64,000 nt of DNA from Notospermus geniculatus (taxonomy: Eukaryota > Nemertea > Pilidiophora > Heteronemertea > Lineidae): assembly GCA_002633025.1 (NCBI GenBank), contig NMRB01001538.1, positions 1-64,000 of the forward strand, given 5' to 3'. This document shows, piece by piece, positions 44,461 through 56,500 of this stretch (position 1 is the first letter of the stretch; each line of letters starts with the position of its first letter). A program made the translations under genes and the position numbers. The notes below the pieces were generated by a model. It searched no databases. It was not told where the DNA came from and saw only the letters and a program-made list of their open reading frames with translations.

Positions 44461-44634
44461 ACCTCGTTCCACACAATCCGACCAGGGAAATGCAGTCATA
44501 AAGAATACCTAAAAAATTAGTGGTATTGATAATAATCTGGAAATCTATGTGATATCACAAATTTACGATCATCAGTATCTATTAGGCCTAAATCAATAAA
44601 TACTAACTCCGAAAAAATGACTGTATCTATGGAT

Positions 44635-45754
44635 TAGTTCCACATCTCTCCGGTAGGACTAAATACTAGAGAGGTTTGGAGTTTATACGACCACCCACAC
44701 CCCGTCGTATGGTCATAAATCGCCGCTAGGATTCCCCTACGACAACTGTGAAGTATGCAACTGTGATGCGGCAAGACCATGCAGGAATTTCCTTACGATT
44801 TTTACGTCAATCGGTCAATTAGGCCAAGTAAAAAAAATAATGAGATTAGCGTCCTTTTTCTCAGATGAGTGAAGAGGGGGAGGTTTTTATTTTTTATTTT
44901 TACTAGTTTGAGGCTGAAAAGACATGTCAAAATAAATTTAAAAAATTTTCAGAGATTGCCAAAATTTTGGCAATCCAAATTTTTGGGAGGTATTCTTTTA
45001 ATAGGAATGCATTGTAAAATCTTTTGGCAACTCTACTTTGGCAATTTGGAAGGCAAGGCAGAAAAAAAGGTTATCAGTAGATCAGCGGCTGGGGGATGTC
45101 TTTAATTTCATATGAAATTTTGAAACCATTACCAAAGTGCAGGTAAAATGGCCGGGCAACGCCCTTCTGATCGGGCCCCTCTGATTCAGACGCGCTGGAC
45201 GGCCATGCAGTGTTGTGTTGTCATCTAAATTGTCCAAGTGAATACTAGACAGGGTGAAAAGTCTCGACACTGAATTGAAGGAAAGCAGACGAATCATCAG
45301 GTAAATAGAGGCAATTTCTCCATTTTCTTGTTATTTTCACTTTTTGATATCCTGAAGCTCAGGCGCGGATCCAGGGGGGGGGGNNNCGGGGGGGGGGGGG
45401 GGCGCGCACGGGGTGATCGAGTGGGATGAAGACGCCCCTTCTGAAACAGGAAAAAAAGCCCCCCTAGCCTCACGGGGCTTGCCCCATCGGAGCGCATCTA
45501 GGCCTACTACAGTCTGGACCTTTATAGTGTAGTGTAGTGCATATTCGTGGGTTCGATTTTCCAGAGGTGCAACCTCAGGATCATGAACGACTCACCACTA
45601 TTGACCTAACGGTGAGAGACCAATAAGAATCGAACGCACGACCATGCACTATACACCGCCATTGACCTTAGTCTAAGATTTGAACTTAAAGGGCCTCTAG
45701 AGGCAGCTTTTTAGTGCACATTGATATGATTATTAACAGAGAATTGGTGGCATA
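44635..45754. other. Spacer between the two large copies, with a 3-N assembly join
   Basis: About 1.1 kb found in neither copy. NNN at 45384-45386 sits in a G-rich tract just after CAGGCGCGGATCCAGG, a hAT-like MITE end. 45535-45665 contains a foldback with tRNA-B-box-like GGGTTCGATT / GCGTTCGATT words. No gene. Confidence 0.6.
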
Positions 45755-46253
45755 ACATTTGGTCTCAACCTGCCAAGCTCAGAGCCACATGCACCTACTT
45801 TTGCTGTGACGGGTCACATCTGCCTACCACAGACCGGTATACTGGCGTTGTAATCAGGGGCGGATCCAGAATCATGGTAAAGAGGGGGCACAGCCAGCGT
45901 ACATCATGGAAAATCTCGGTCAAATTTTAAATCTTTTCAAAATTTCCCGGTCAATTTTAACGATTTTCCACAAAATAGAGGGGGCACGGACCGGGTGTGC
46001 CCCCCTTGGATCCGCGCCTAGTAATGCACCAGGGGTTTAGATATATTTTTTAAGCCAGGAGTACTTTACTCATCTTGTATTTCAGTGAGTGCGTACACTA
46101 CTCTCTAGGCCCCTGTAAAGTGGCGTATTTCATGCATGCCCGGCGGTACCAGAGCAGGATACACCGTAACTGTGCAGTGAGACCTCACCAAAACTGTGCG
46201 GTGAGACCTGGAAAGATTCTGACGTCATGCCTGAATTGCAAATGGCGGCCATG

Positions 46254-46546
46254 CAGTGTTCTCCACGGGTTTTGGTCTAAGGGGGGCGGCGTTGAGCGCG
46301 GTTGCGAAGGCTCCGCACGAGGCGCCTTCTGGCGAGGGTCTGGGGGACCTCCCCCAGTGAAATTTGGAAAGTGCTCTGAGAAGCATTTTCTGTGCATCTG
46401 AGATAAATTGAGCGATCTAGGTCATAAATATTAGGGCGGACGAATTTTTAAGACGGGCGGGTCGTTTTTTAAGAGGGGCGGATTTTACCGTCGGTATTTT
46501 TAACAGGGGCGGGCCGCCAATTTTTTAACTGGTGTGGAGAACACTG
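46254..46546. mobile_element. CAGTGTTCTCCAC element, 6-bp target duplication, only in copy 2
   Basis: CAGTGTTCTCCAC / GTGGAGAACACTG termini, GCCATG on both sides. Copy 1 at about 32680 reads GGCGGCCATGGTGGC without it. 293 bp, G-rich, non-coding. Confidence 0.85.
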
Positions 46547-46721
46547 GCCATGGTGGCAATCCCATCGCGTTTTGCATGCTGACTGTGGAACTTTATTCAA
46601 CCAGTTTTCAATTGCTTGCGTATTTGACGGATCATAAAGTATCATAGTGCGTACGGTCCGCATCTGGGGCTTTTTTGGCATGCGTATGTTACGTCTTGTG
46701 CAAGATTTCACTTGCATTTTT

Positions 46722-47336
46722 GGCTCACTAAGTGACCCTTATTTTCGTGTCAGATTTTTCGTTTCCGTGCGATTGTGGAGTCATGTTTTGTCCAATGTTA
46801 TTGATCGTGGTATATATATACGGTGAATTGTATGTAGTTTTGTCTGAGGTCAACGAAATTTTGATACGTTGCATAGTTTTTGAGATATTAGGGTTTTTTG
46901 GGGCTGAAAGAGCGGATGCGTATCGTGCGTGAGGCTGGATTTCCTTCCTGGCAATGAGAAATGAGTTGGGTCTGTGGAGGACGAAAATGGGCCGAATCTG
47001 ATTTGCACGAGCGTGAGTTAATTGGGTAGAATTGTGTACGGAACTTGGCTCGAAAAATATTCAAGTGGTCATTAGTTTTTGTTTGTCAGTGCGTTTGATT
47101 TTACCATAACGTCGTTGTCGAGAGAATAGNTTATTAATCGTTAACCGTCAAATCCAACTTCCTCAGAAAATACAATTAGACATTTGGATCATGATGACTC
47201 TGATAATTATAAATATTGATACAACCTATTACAGTCGATATTTTTTTTAGACAGTCGATGCGAATTGTCCATATATTTTCTGTCACTCCTATTCACAACC
47301 CTCCACTTAGTGAGCCCTGTCGCCACCAGGCTTGTT
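46722..47336. mobile_element. Insertion with GGCTCACTAAGTG termini, only in copy 2
   Basis: GGCTCACTAAGTG at 46722 is mirrored by CACTTAGTGAGCC at 47304-47316. Copy 1 at about 32850 reads GCATTTTTCCCAACACG uninterrupted. A single N lies inside at 47130. No coding content recognised. Confidence 0.65.
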
Positions 47337-47578
47337 CCCAACACGATTTGCGTATTTACGCAAATACACATGTTATCTAAACCCCTGAATGCACAACTGT
47401 CATGACTGTCGTGAAATAAAATGCATTACCGGTACATTACATCATACTTAACACCATAATGCGTCAGACGCAGGTGCATGAGCATGACAAATCATGAGCA
47501 TGACAAAAGTCACGCCAAAATTAGGCGAAGCCGTAGGGCTGTTAATTGTAATCTGTACTGTACAACCAAATAACTCAC

Positions 47579-50500
47579 CTTATTTAATATAGCTGTAGCA
47601 AGATCCAAAAAAGCTTTTTCTACATTAATGTTAGATTTTGCACTAGTTTCTAGGAATGGGATATTGTGTTCTCGGGCAATCTGAAATTAGAAGATATACA
47701 AATATTTTAAAACTAGTCTCATCATCACAAAATGACGTTCAGTCTGCAGGTCAACACAGGAGAAGTGTGACACAGGAAGTGGCTATGTTTGGCTGCGAAT
47801 TTTGAAAGCCTTTAATTTGGGCTCATCAGTGTTCTCCACTCCCATCGGTGATGACTCGGCGGGTTCGAGCGCCAAAGGCGCGAGAAAAAGTGGGGGGGGG
47901 GTCTGGGGGGCCCTTCCCCAGAAAATTTTGGATTCTAGACCCCCTAAGACGTAATTTCCTCGCATCTGAGTGGATATTTCAACATATTGGAAGGCGCTGG
48001 AATGCTTATATTTGAATAGGAAATCTTGCAAGTCGGGTATATTTCACCGCTGTCGGAGAGTTATGGGACAAAAAAACAATCTGAAGATGACCAGTAAAAG
48101 CGGTATTAAAAGAGCCTGAAGCACATCAGCATGTTACACAATTCAATCTTAGTATGTTGTGATGGTTCAAAACATCCTTGTTACAGTAGGCACATTCCCG
48201 TCCCGTCGGACAAAATCCAGACCAACTACAGTACACAGTTTGATGATATGACGCACTCATCATGCTTCCTGCAATGTCAGCAGCCCATGCACATGGTGTG
48301 CCAAATATAGTTGAAACAATGATGTCATGGGAATCCCTGTGGCATCCCCTCACCCATTGGATGACACACTAAATAGGTCACGCAGTCTGGGTCATGTATT
48401 TGAATATACATTTGAATATGCAAAATATGCAAAGTGCCTTCCCAGTTCTCGCATGGGGTTTCCCGCCAAAACATTGTCAGGCATGCTCAAGTAAGTCGGA
48501 TGACAGTCTTTCTTTGACTTTAAGTAAATATACAGGACCTGGGGCAGTAAACACTGTGGGCCGTATGCACCAAACGAAGATTATCTTGAACTCAGGTTGA
48601 GCCACAACGTTTCCATTGTCACATCATGCCCTGGCAAACCTGAACAATTGAAAAGTTGTGGCTCAACCTGAGTTCAAGACAATCTTCGTTTGGTGCATAC
48701 GGCCCTGTATGATTATACATCTTTGGAAAGGATATTTTGTCAGGATCACAACCAAATAGGTTTTAGTTTGTCTGTTTTTTTCGTGTGAGAAAGATTAGCC
48801 TTGAGTGAATGAAAGATCGCTGACAACTGCACCTTGCTACGGCGTTTAGTGACCTCAACATCTAATCTAAGTAAATATCTGTTTAATGGAAAGAAAGTAC
48901 CAACCAACACTGGCATGACTGGGAAGCATACTCTTTCTGGATTACAGCCAAATAGTTTACAAAGGAATGTAGAAATGCTTTGAGAGACATGGTGAAGGAA
49001 ACGTGATGATCTCTTCTCAGATTGAATGCTGATGTCGGGAGTTCCATCAATGAAGCCGACTTTAAAGTTGCGTCAGTCAGGAAGCCGTGTCTGTCAAGCA
49101 GTCGAGTACCTGGTTTTTGCTTGGATAACGATGTCAGAGGGAGTTGGAGAGAAAGAACTTTTCCTTTTTTTGACTTGGCGGTGGAATTTTTAGACTCGGC
49201 GGCGTATTTATGACCCGGCGCAAGTGGCCCATTGGGCCTCCATGAATCGGCGCACCGCCGAGTCTTGGAAGGTAGTGGAGAACACTGGCTCATGCCAATT
49301 CTAGGGGGCGTTTAACGGCCACAGTAGCACGCAATCGAGAGGCCTGCACATTGTAAGTTACAAGCAACAGCGTCGACACAAGTGCAAATTATATAAAACT
49401 GGAACAACAAACTAAACAAAAATAGAACCTAAGGCAATGTGCCAAAGGGCACAAGTCTTCAAAAACAATGTTTTCTTATAGTACCGGTAACTTGTTTGAG
49501 GAATTACCATGTGGCCAATTTCTGAACCAATGTCTACATGTAATTGGGAATCTAACAAGACTGATTCCAAATATCATCACAGGCCATTATTAATCTCAAA
49601 TGCCTGGTTGAGGGCATTTAAAGGGAAACAGTCACGCCGAATAAGGAAAATTACACTTACAACTGTTCCTCGCTCTCTACTGACTTGTCGTTTGTCCTCT
49701 ATGTCACATTTGTTTCCCAGGATCATTCTTTCCACATCTTCATTGGCATGCTGCAATGGAAAATGGGAAAGTCACATTTTTTTGTCAAAAGTCTCCAGCA
49801 TGTCCAGTCCAACTCGCATGTCATATATGAAACCCAGCCCTCAACCTGTTTACAGTGTTCTGCTGCTGCTAGTTGGCACCGTCCAGGATGCACAAATGCC
49901 GACCGGCACTCGGCCTAAAGAGTATTTTCCAACCATCAGAACTAAACAAAGTGTGCTACGAGAGATGCCCGCCAGCCACACTTCCGAATTTTCTTTCTGT
50001 TCCCATTCACCAAATGTGCTTCCCGGTGGGGCTTCCTGACACAGTTCTGACCAACAACGACAACGGCAGGCTGCCTAAGTTGCAATAGAGTGGATCGGGG
50101 TCATTTTGACGCAAAATGAGCTTATTATTTCGACTCTAAGTTGCCAGGAAATCGCATTTCAGCAAGTCTAGATTTCAAATTTTTCTGGGGGAGGACCCCC
50201 ATTCCAACTGGCACTCGTTCTGTCCTGGGCAGAACCCTGTGTTTAAAATTAACACCTCTGCCCCGGTACAAGTTGTATTAGCATCTTTCATTGAGCATAA
50301 TTATCACGATAAATCTGACTGAGGTCATATAAGATCATGTTTTCAATTACACTGTAATTAGAATAGAACAAATGAATAATTATTTCCTCTGATGCATGTC
50401 ACACATGTCACAAGTACGATGCATGACCACTCACCTCTTCAATATTCCGTAGCCATTTGGAAATGTTATCGAATGATTTGGCATTCGTTATGTCATAGAC

Positions 50501-53500
50501 CAGCATGATTCCCATAGCACCTCGGTAGTAGGAAGTGGTGATAGTGTGGAATCGCTCTTGGCCGGCCGTATCCCTGAAATAACACCATATTCACTCTAAG
50601 GGCCGTATGCACCAACAAAGATTATCTTTAACATGTAACTCAAATATCTCAGCAACCACTTAAGATATTTTGATTAAACAAAGCCCAAAATCCTTAAACA
50701 AAGCCCAAAATCCTTAGAAAGTTCCATTCTATCAAAACTGCAATAATAAAGTCACAAAAAAATTCCATAATAAAAATGTTGATTTTAGGGGTTTTTCTAA
50801 TGAGCTATTACGTAATTATGATATTTCCAAATTTCCAAAATTTCGATGCAGAAATATGACCAAGAAGACTGACTTTCATGTGTCAACAAGTCAACAAGTG
50901 TCTACAAGTCAACAAATCACCCAAATTAGTAGTGAGCATCTGGTCCCATCTTATGGAATCTACCGTATCTCTAGAAGCTGACATATGTATCTAACACAAG
51001 AAATCGTGGGATAACTTACCATATCTGTAACTTGATTTTCTTCCCACATAATTCAACAGTCTTTATTTTGAAGTCTATACCTATAATGAAAGTTAACGAT
51101 TGCTTATTAGAGGAAAGTCAAAAAATTTCAAAATTCACTTCAAGTCAACACGGTTAAAATGAAGGTCTGAAACGGAACTGATGAATTGTCTGTCTATCCA
51201 CAAAACCCCTTCATCCATGTCATCAGAAAGAATGTTAAAAGTAAAGTACAAATCGCAAGAGTTGAACATATTCAACTTCTGTGACTTCCCAATGGGCGTA
51301 ATCCATAATCCATTCCCAGTAAACCTGACTCGAGTTACGATTCACTGCGCGCAGATGCTGCCTGTTCCACGATAAGTGCGCACGTTTTGACTTTTGCGAC
51401 CTGACCGGTGCCGAAAATTCCGTCACAGCACAGGCAATCGTAGCCATGGTAGCGCGACCCGACATCAGCATAAGCCACTGCTGCAGTCAAGAGGTGGAAA
51501 TCTTTTCCACCGGAGGCACAGGATCTCACACTGGGATAAAGTAGGAGAGGATGGCAGACGGTGCCAGGGATACCAGCAGAACAGGCATGACCACTGTATC
51601 ATAAGCCATGTTTACACTGTCAAACATTTCGGTCCAGTTGAAGTGAACCTTACTCGGATTGGACCAGGTCCACTTCATTTGTACCGTTTTGACTGCAGCG
51701 ATGAGTCACCGCACAATGTCCCGGAAGCATCGCTCTCCATTCAGTGGAGGTAAAAAACTCGCATGGAATCATGCCGAGTTTTCCCGCAAGTGACGCAAGT
51801 ACGAACTGCGTGCATGCTCAATACCATCTCAGGCAAGTGGACTCGGTTCAGTTTGCCGTGTATCAGGTTTACACTGCACATTTGGTGGGGGTACCGTACG
51901 TAGTCCGGACCGAGACCACCTCTTTCTGCGTGTCTCAGTACGGTTCACTTGTGGTGCGGACAGGTACGCTTGGCACTGCAGGTTTACAGTGCCACTTTTT
52001 GCCGTACCGTACTCGGTCCCGTCAGAGTTCACTTGATTTGGCAGTGTGAATGCAGCTATACATGTATGTTTATCAAAACGTCAGTGAACTCACCATGTGT
52101 TGGCTTGGGGAAAGGTAAAAATATATTCCTACCAAATCTTTCCAGAAGAGCTGTTTTCCCAACTGACGTATCTCCAACGAGCAGACATTTAATCACAGAA
52201 AAATTATCCCGAAGAATTTTCAGGTCCATCTCACGGTATTTGAAAACCAATGTCTACCAGAGAAACTGTCCATCAACATAAACAGAAAATGTCGTGACAC
52301 AATGAGCCAAAGTTCAAGAACACATACATATGTGTCATGTGTGTACAGCCCAGCTTACTTAAAATATGTGTGATCGTTTCTAACGTGTCTAAATCTTAAG
52401 TGGAATCCCGCGCACAATTCCAAAAGATCTGTCACACATGGAGACTTGGTAAAGACTTTCTCACATGATGCAGTTTAAGAAGAAATTCTTAACACTGTAC
52501 ATGATGGCCTACACGCCTTCAAGTTTGCCTTATCAACTTGACAGTATAGTCAAACACTCAGACCTCATTTCACTGCCTTGAGAGCATACAGAGACATGAC
52601 AAAATCTAGATCAACCAATGGTCACAGATGATTGTATTTTTAAAGTAGGCCTAATAGACATGATAGAGGTCAATTTGCTGATGGCAAACTTCTTAAAAAT
52701 GACTTTTCCTACACACCACTAGAACTCCGTTATGAAGTTAGTATAAGAAGGCTGATGAATTCTAGGACAAATTACAGAATTTAATTATCACTGTCCTATA
52801 TTCTTGAGTCATGTGACTCCCGTACTACATGTATGTCATTGTGTCTGTCTACTTTAACCGACCATGCCAACAGGGACAAGCAGAATGGGGACCCTTGCCA
52901 ACTGCCTCTATCAATGTCAATAGGTGTCACTAGTGGTTAAAACTAGTAAAATGAAACTGACATCCCGGTCCTGATCAATTTCCCGCACAAAAGGCGTCCA
53001 TTGTATAGGATGGGTTTCGGTGTGCTGCCCTCTATCGTAGCTAGGATCCCCACTGAATGAACGGAGATACCAAGCAGTGAGGGCAGGTCCCTGATGAGGG
53101 GCTGTAGTTGCCACCTGACTGTCCTATAGCTGTATGGCCTGATGTGATGCATCCTCCCATAGCAGGGCTTTGGTGTCACTCCTCTTCATACACTCGCACA
53201 CAAAGTTTGTGTGAGTGGATTAAGAGGAGCGAGGTAAAAACCCCTGCCATGGAAGGATGGATGTAATGTGATAGATCTGTGACTGACACCTCACAATGAA
53301 TTTATCCTAACCCAGGGTTCTGCTGCTGGTCGGCGCCGGATGGTCCCGTTCAGGACGCAGAAATGCCGACCGGCACTCGGCCTAAAAAGAGTATTTTCCG
53401 ACCATCAGAACTAACGAAGTGTGCCACGAGAGATGCCCGTCACGCACACTTTCCAATTTCCTTTCTGTTCCCATTCACCAAATGTTCTTCCCGGCGGGGC

Positions 53501-56500
53501 TTCCTGACACAGTTCTGACCAACGACAACGGCGGGGTGCCTCAGTTGTAACAGAGTGGATCAGCATCATTTTGACGACAAATGAGGTAATTATTTCGACT
53601 CTCACTCTCATCAGCCGCAGGTGCCAGGAAATCGCATTTCAGCAAGTCTAGATTTCAAATTTTTCTGGGGGAGGGCCCCCCATTCCAGACCCCCTGTTCC
53701 GACCGGCACTCGTTCAGTCCTGGGCAGAACCCTGCTAACCATTCTGATCACAACCAAAATTGTCAGATTGAAGACCAGCGATAGTGGCTGTGTAGATTTC
53801 GGAATGGGAGGAGTAAAAAACATCAGAACAGTTAGAACCTGAAATGAGAACGACAACGAAACGGCATTTATTGACAGTGACATGAGACAAGTGAATTTCA
53901 TTTTCAGTACTGCATGTACATTTATATGGCTGCAATAAACTTGGTTGTTGTCACGTTTGCACTACTTGGCGTCACGTCATTATTTATAACTTGGTGTTAT
54001 TTTAAATTATGACCCTAAACCCCACATGTACATGTACTTTACATCATGACTGATTCTTGTTTGGCAAGAACAAAAATATTTTTGGTAGGCCTACAAAGAA
54101 CCCCGGTAAATAATGGAGGCTGCATTATAATGTCTTCAAAAGACATTATATTGAAGACATTATAATGCAGCCTCCATTATTTATTCTTTATTATTTGTTC
54201 TCGGAGAGGGTTAAAATGGATGGGAGGTTGTATGATAATAGCCAAAGAGCAACAAATCATGCAGACTACCGTATTCACAATGAATTAGATCATTCAGCAA
54301 TCTTTATTTTGGTAGCTGGTAGTGTCACACCAGGAACAACATCCTGGATCGGCTCAGATCAGAGGACTCCCAATGCCAGATGTATATGGGCGGTTATAAC
54401 CGCAAATACATGTAAAGACACTACAAAATAAAGATGTTGTAATCATATTCTCTAGTCGTTGTGGCAATCTCTAGTCGTAGCTAAGAAAGACGTAAGGTGG
54501 CACTGTATCATTCGTAACATTTCGGGTGTTTTCGCCATTCTTCGTGTGGATGACTGCAGCGCCACCTTACGTCTTTCTTCGCTACGAATCGAGATCATCA
54601 CAACGACTAGAGAATATAGCTACAACAACGTCTTTATTGTGATCCTGTCTCTACCTTTATCTCCTGGTGTCATGCCAGTACGTGTAGGCTCATGTTCCAT
54701 GCGACTTTACACTGGATCTGTGGCGGAGGGTCTCAAATGTAATCGTATTGTAAGGCCAGACTTTTTTTATTTTTCGGATTACGGATCCGCCGACGTTTGT
54801 TTTGGCCAAAACAGAAAAAAAATAAAACTCAGATATTCAGCTATTTTTATTTTTATTTTCCCTCCGAACTTGAGCTTCGCCGTGGTTACTGGACCGGAAA
54901 AAATAAAACCATAAAATTTACCAAGCGTACATGTACATTGTTTCAAAGGTCTCTCTCCTGCCTCCCGGTGCGGCCGGCCATGTGCGATGGCATGGGATTG
55001 TAAAAAAAACATTTTCAGTGGCTTTGAACAGACCTGTCTGAGTCCTCATCTGGCAAATTTTATTTTTATTCATCCTCTGACATAGTCTGCAAGGAATTGA
55101 AACCTATTCCCTGACAAAAAAAATAAAAATTGTTCTTCCTGCAATTTTTATTTTTATTCCATCCTCCGACATTTCCTGAACAAGAAAAAAATCCGTAATC
55201 CTAAAAATAAAAAAAGTCTGGCCTAACCTGTGTGTAGTCTATTTTTGGTGCAGTGCAATGAGAATGAATCATGATCATATGATGATTTTACAACACATAC
55301 ATGTACACGTAGATGATGACAGATTGTCAATCAGCAATGGAAGATATAATAGACACTCAGAGATAATTCATTCATTCAGTTCACGACATTTACCTAATTT
55401 GAACAATTCTCACTATCATCAGATCATACCCGTACCATACACCAACACAACACAAGGTGACACGTAACCAGCTGTACTACATGCACTACCATATTTTCCG
55501 CACTACTAACCGCGCAGCCCTAAGACCCGCATCCCATAGATCATTGCTAAATCCTCAGAAGACCCGCACCGCCATATCACCAGCGGCTTATAACCATGAT
55601 AACATGAATGATTCTCGTGAGAGGAGCACGACAGATATACCCAGTATCAGGTCAAGGTCACAGTGACAACTCGGGTACCAAAACAACGAAACGGGAACAA
55701 GCCTCATTTTCAATCAAACAAAATGGCTTCGCTGGGAATGCCCACGTCGTTTAGCTAGTTTTTGACATGTTTTATGCCAGAATATTGTGCACATTCATGA
55801 AAATAGGCCTGTGACATGATGCAAGGAACAATAATGCATGGATTTTAGATATCTTCTGAGAACTTTGGTCATAGGGCCGATTATAGGCCTTAATCCACGG
55901 AAGAATCGCACCATTGTATCACCCGCACTCGCAATTTTGGGGGCCTTTTCGTGGAAAAAAGCAGCGGGTCTTATGCCGAAAAATACGGCAGTCTGCACAC
56001 CAACTATCTTTCTTAATCTTATCTCAAAATATTCTTTTGCCGTGAATGAAGAACTCTGCACGCCATCTCATGATCAATAATTTATTCATCAATTCGAAAC
56101 ACACTTCTTTCATTTTCTCCTTCCTTTGTTGCATCTCTTCACCTATCTTTCTGAAAATTATATTCTTATTTAAAAGACGTTTCTGCGCATCAGGACAAGC
56201 AAAGCACCAATACGGTAACAACAGGAAAGAGAAGTAGGCAAATTGAGAAAAAATCAACCGGATTCAACTTGCTTGAACTCGCTAACTACATATAACAACC
56301 CTCTGACTTTTTTATTAGAATGCCCGAGACCTTGGCCTACTCCTCTCCTGGGCACACCGATTTGATGGCTTCAACAGATTCTATGGATAGCGGTCTGTGG
56401 TCACTTGTTAAAGATAATATATCACGGATATTTTCGCGGGCCACGAAATTCATTGTTTATTTACATTTTGTTTGTTTATGTCCAGGGTTTCTTTGTCTTA

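Larger units (their letters stand above)
31959..44634. repeat. Large direct duplication, left copy (partner 45755-59042)
   Basis: From ACATTTGGTCTCAACCTGCC to the divergence after TCTATGGATTAG, about 12.7 kb matches the partner in the same order and orientation, including Rab10 exons 1-5, exon 1b and many shared MITEs. The copies differ by substitutions, small indels and whole element insertions. Interior elements shared by both include the foldbacks at 39661-40141 and 40770-41275 and the SINE at 43495. Confidence 0.95.

Noticed and set aside
48883-49293. 136-aa minus-strand ORF
   Set aside because: It lies inside the CAGTGTTCTCCAC element and overlaps its right end and the target duplication, so it cannot be a host gene. 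No transposase motif is visible.
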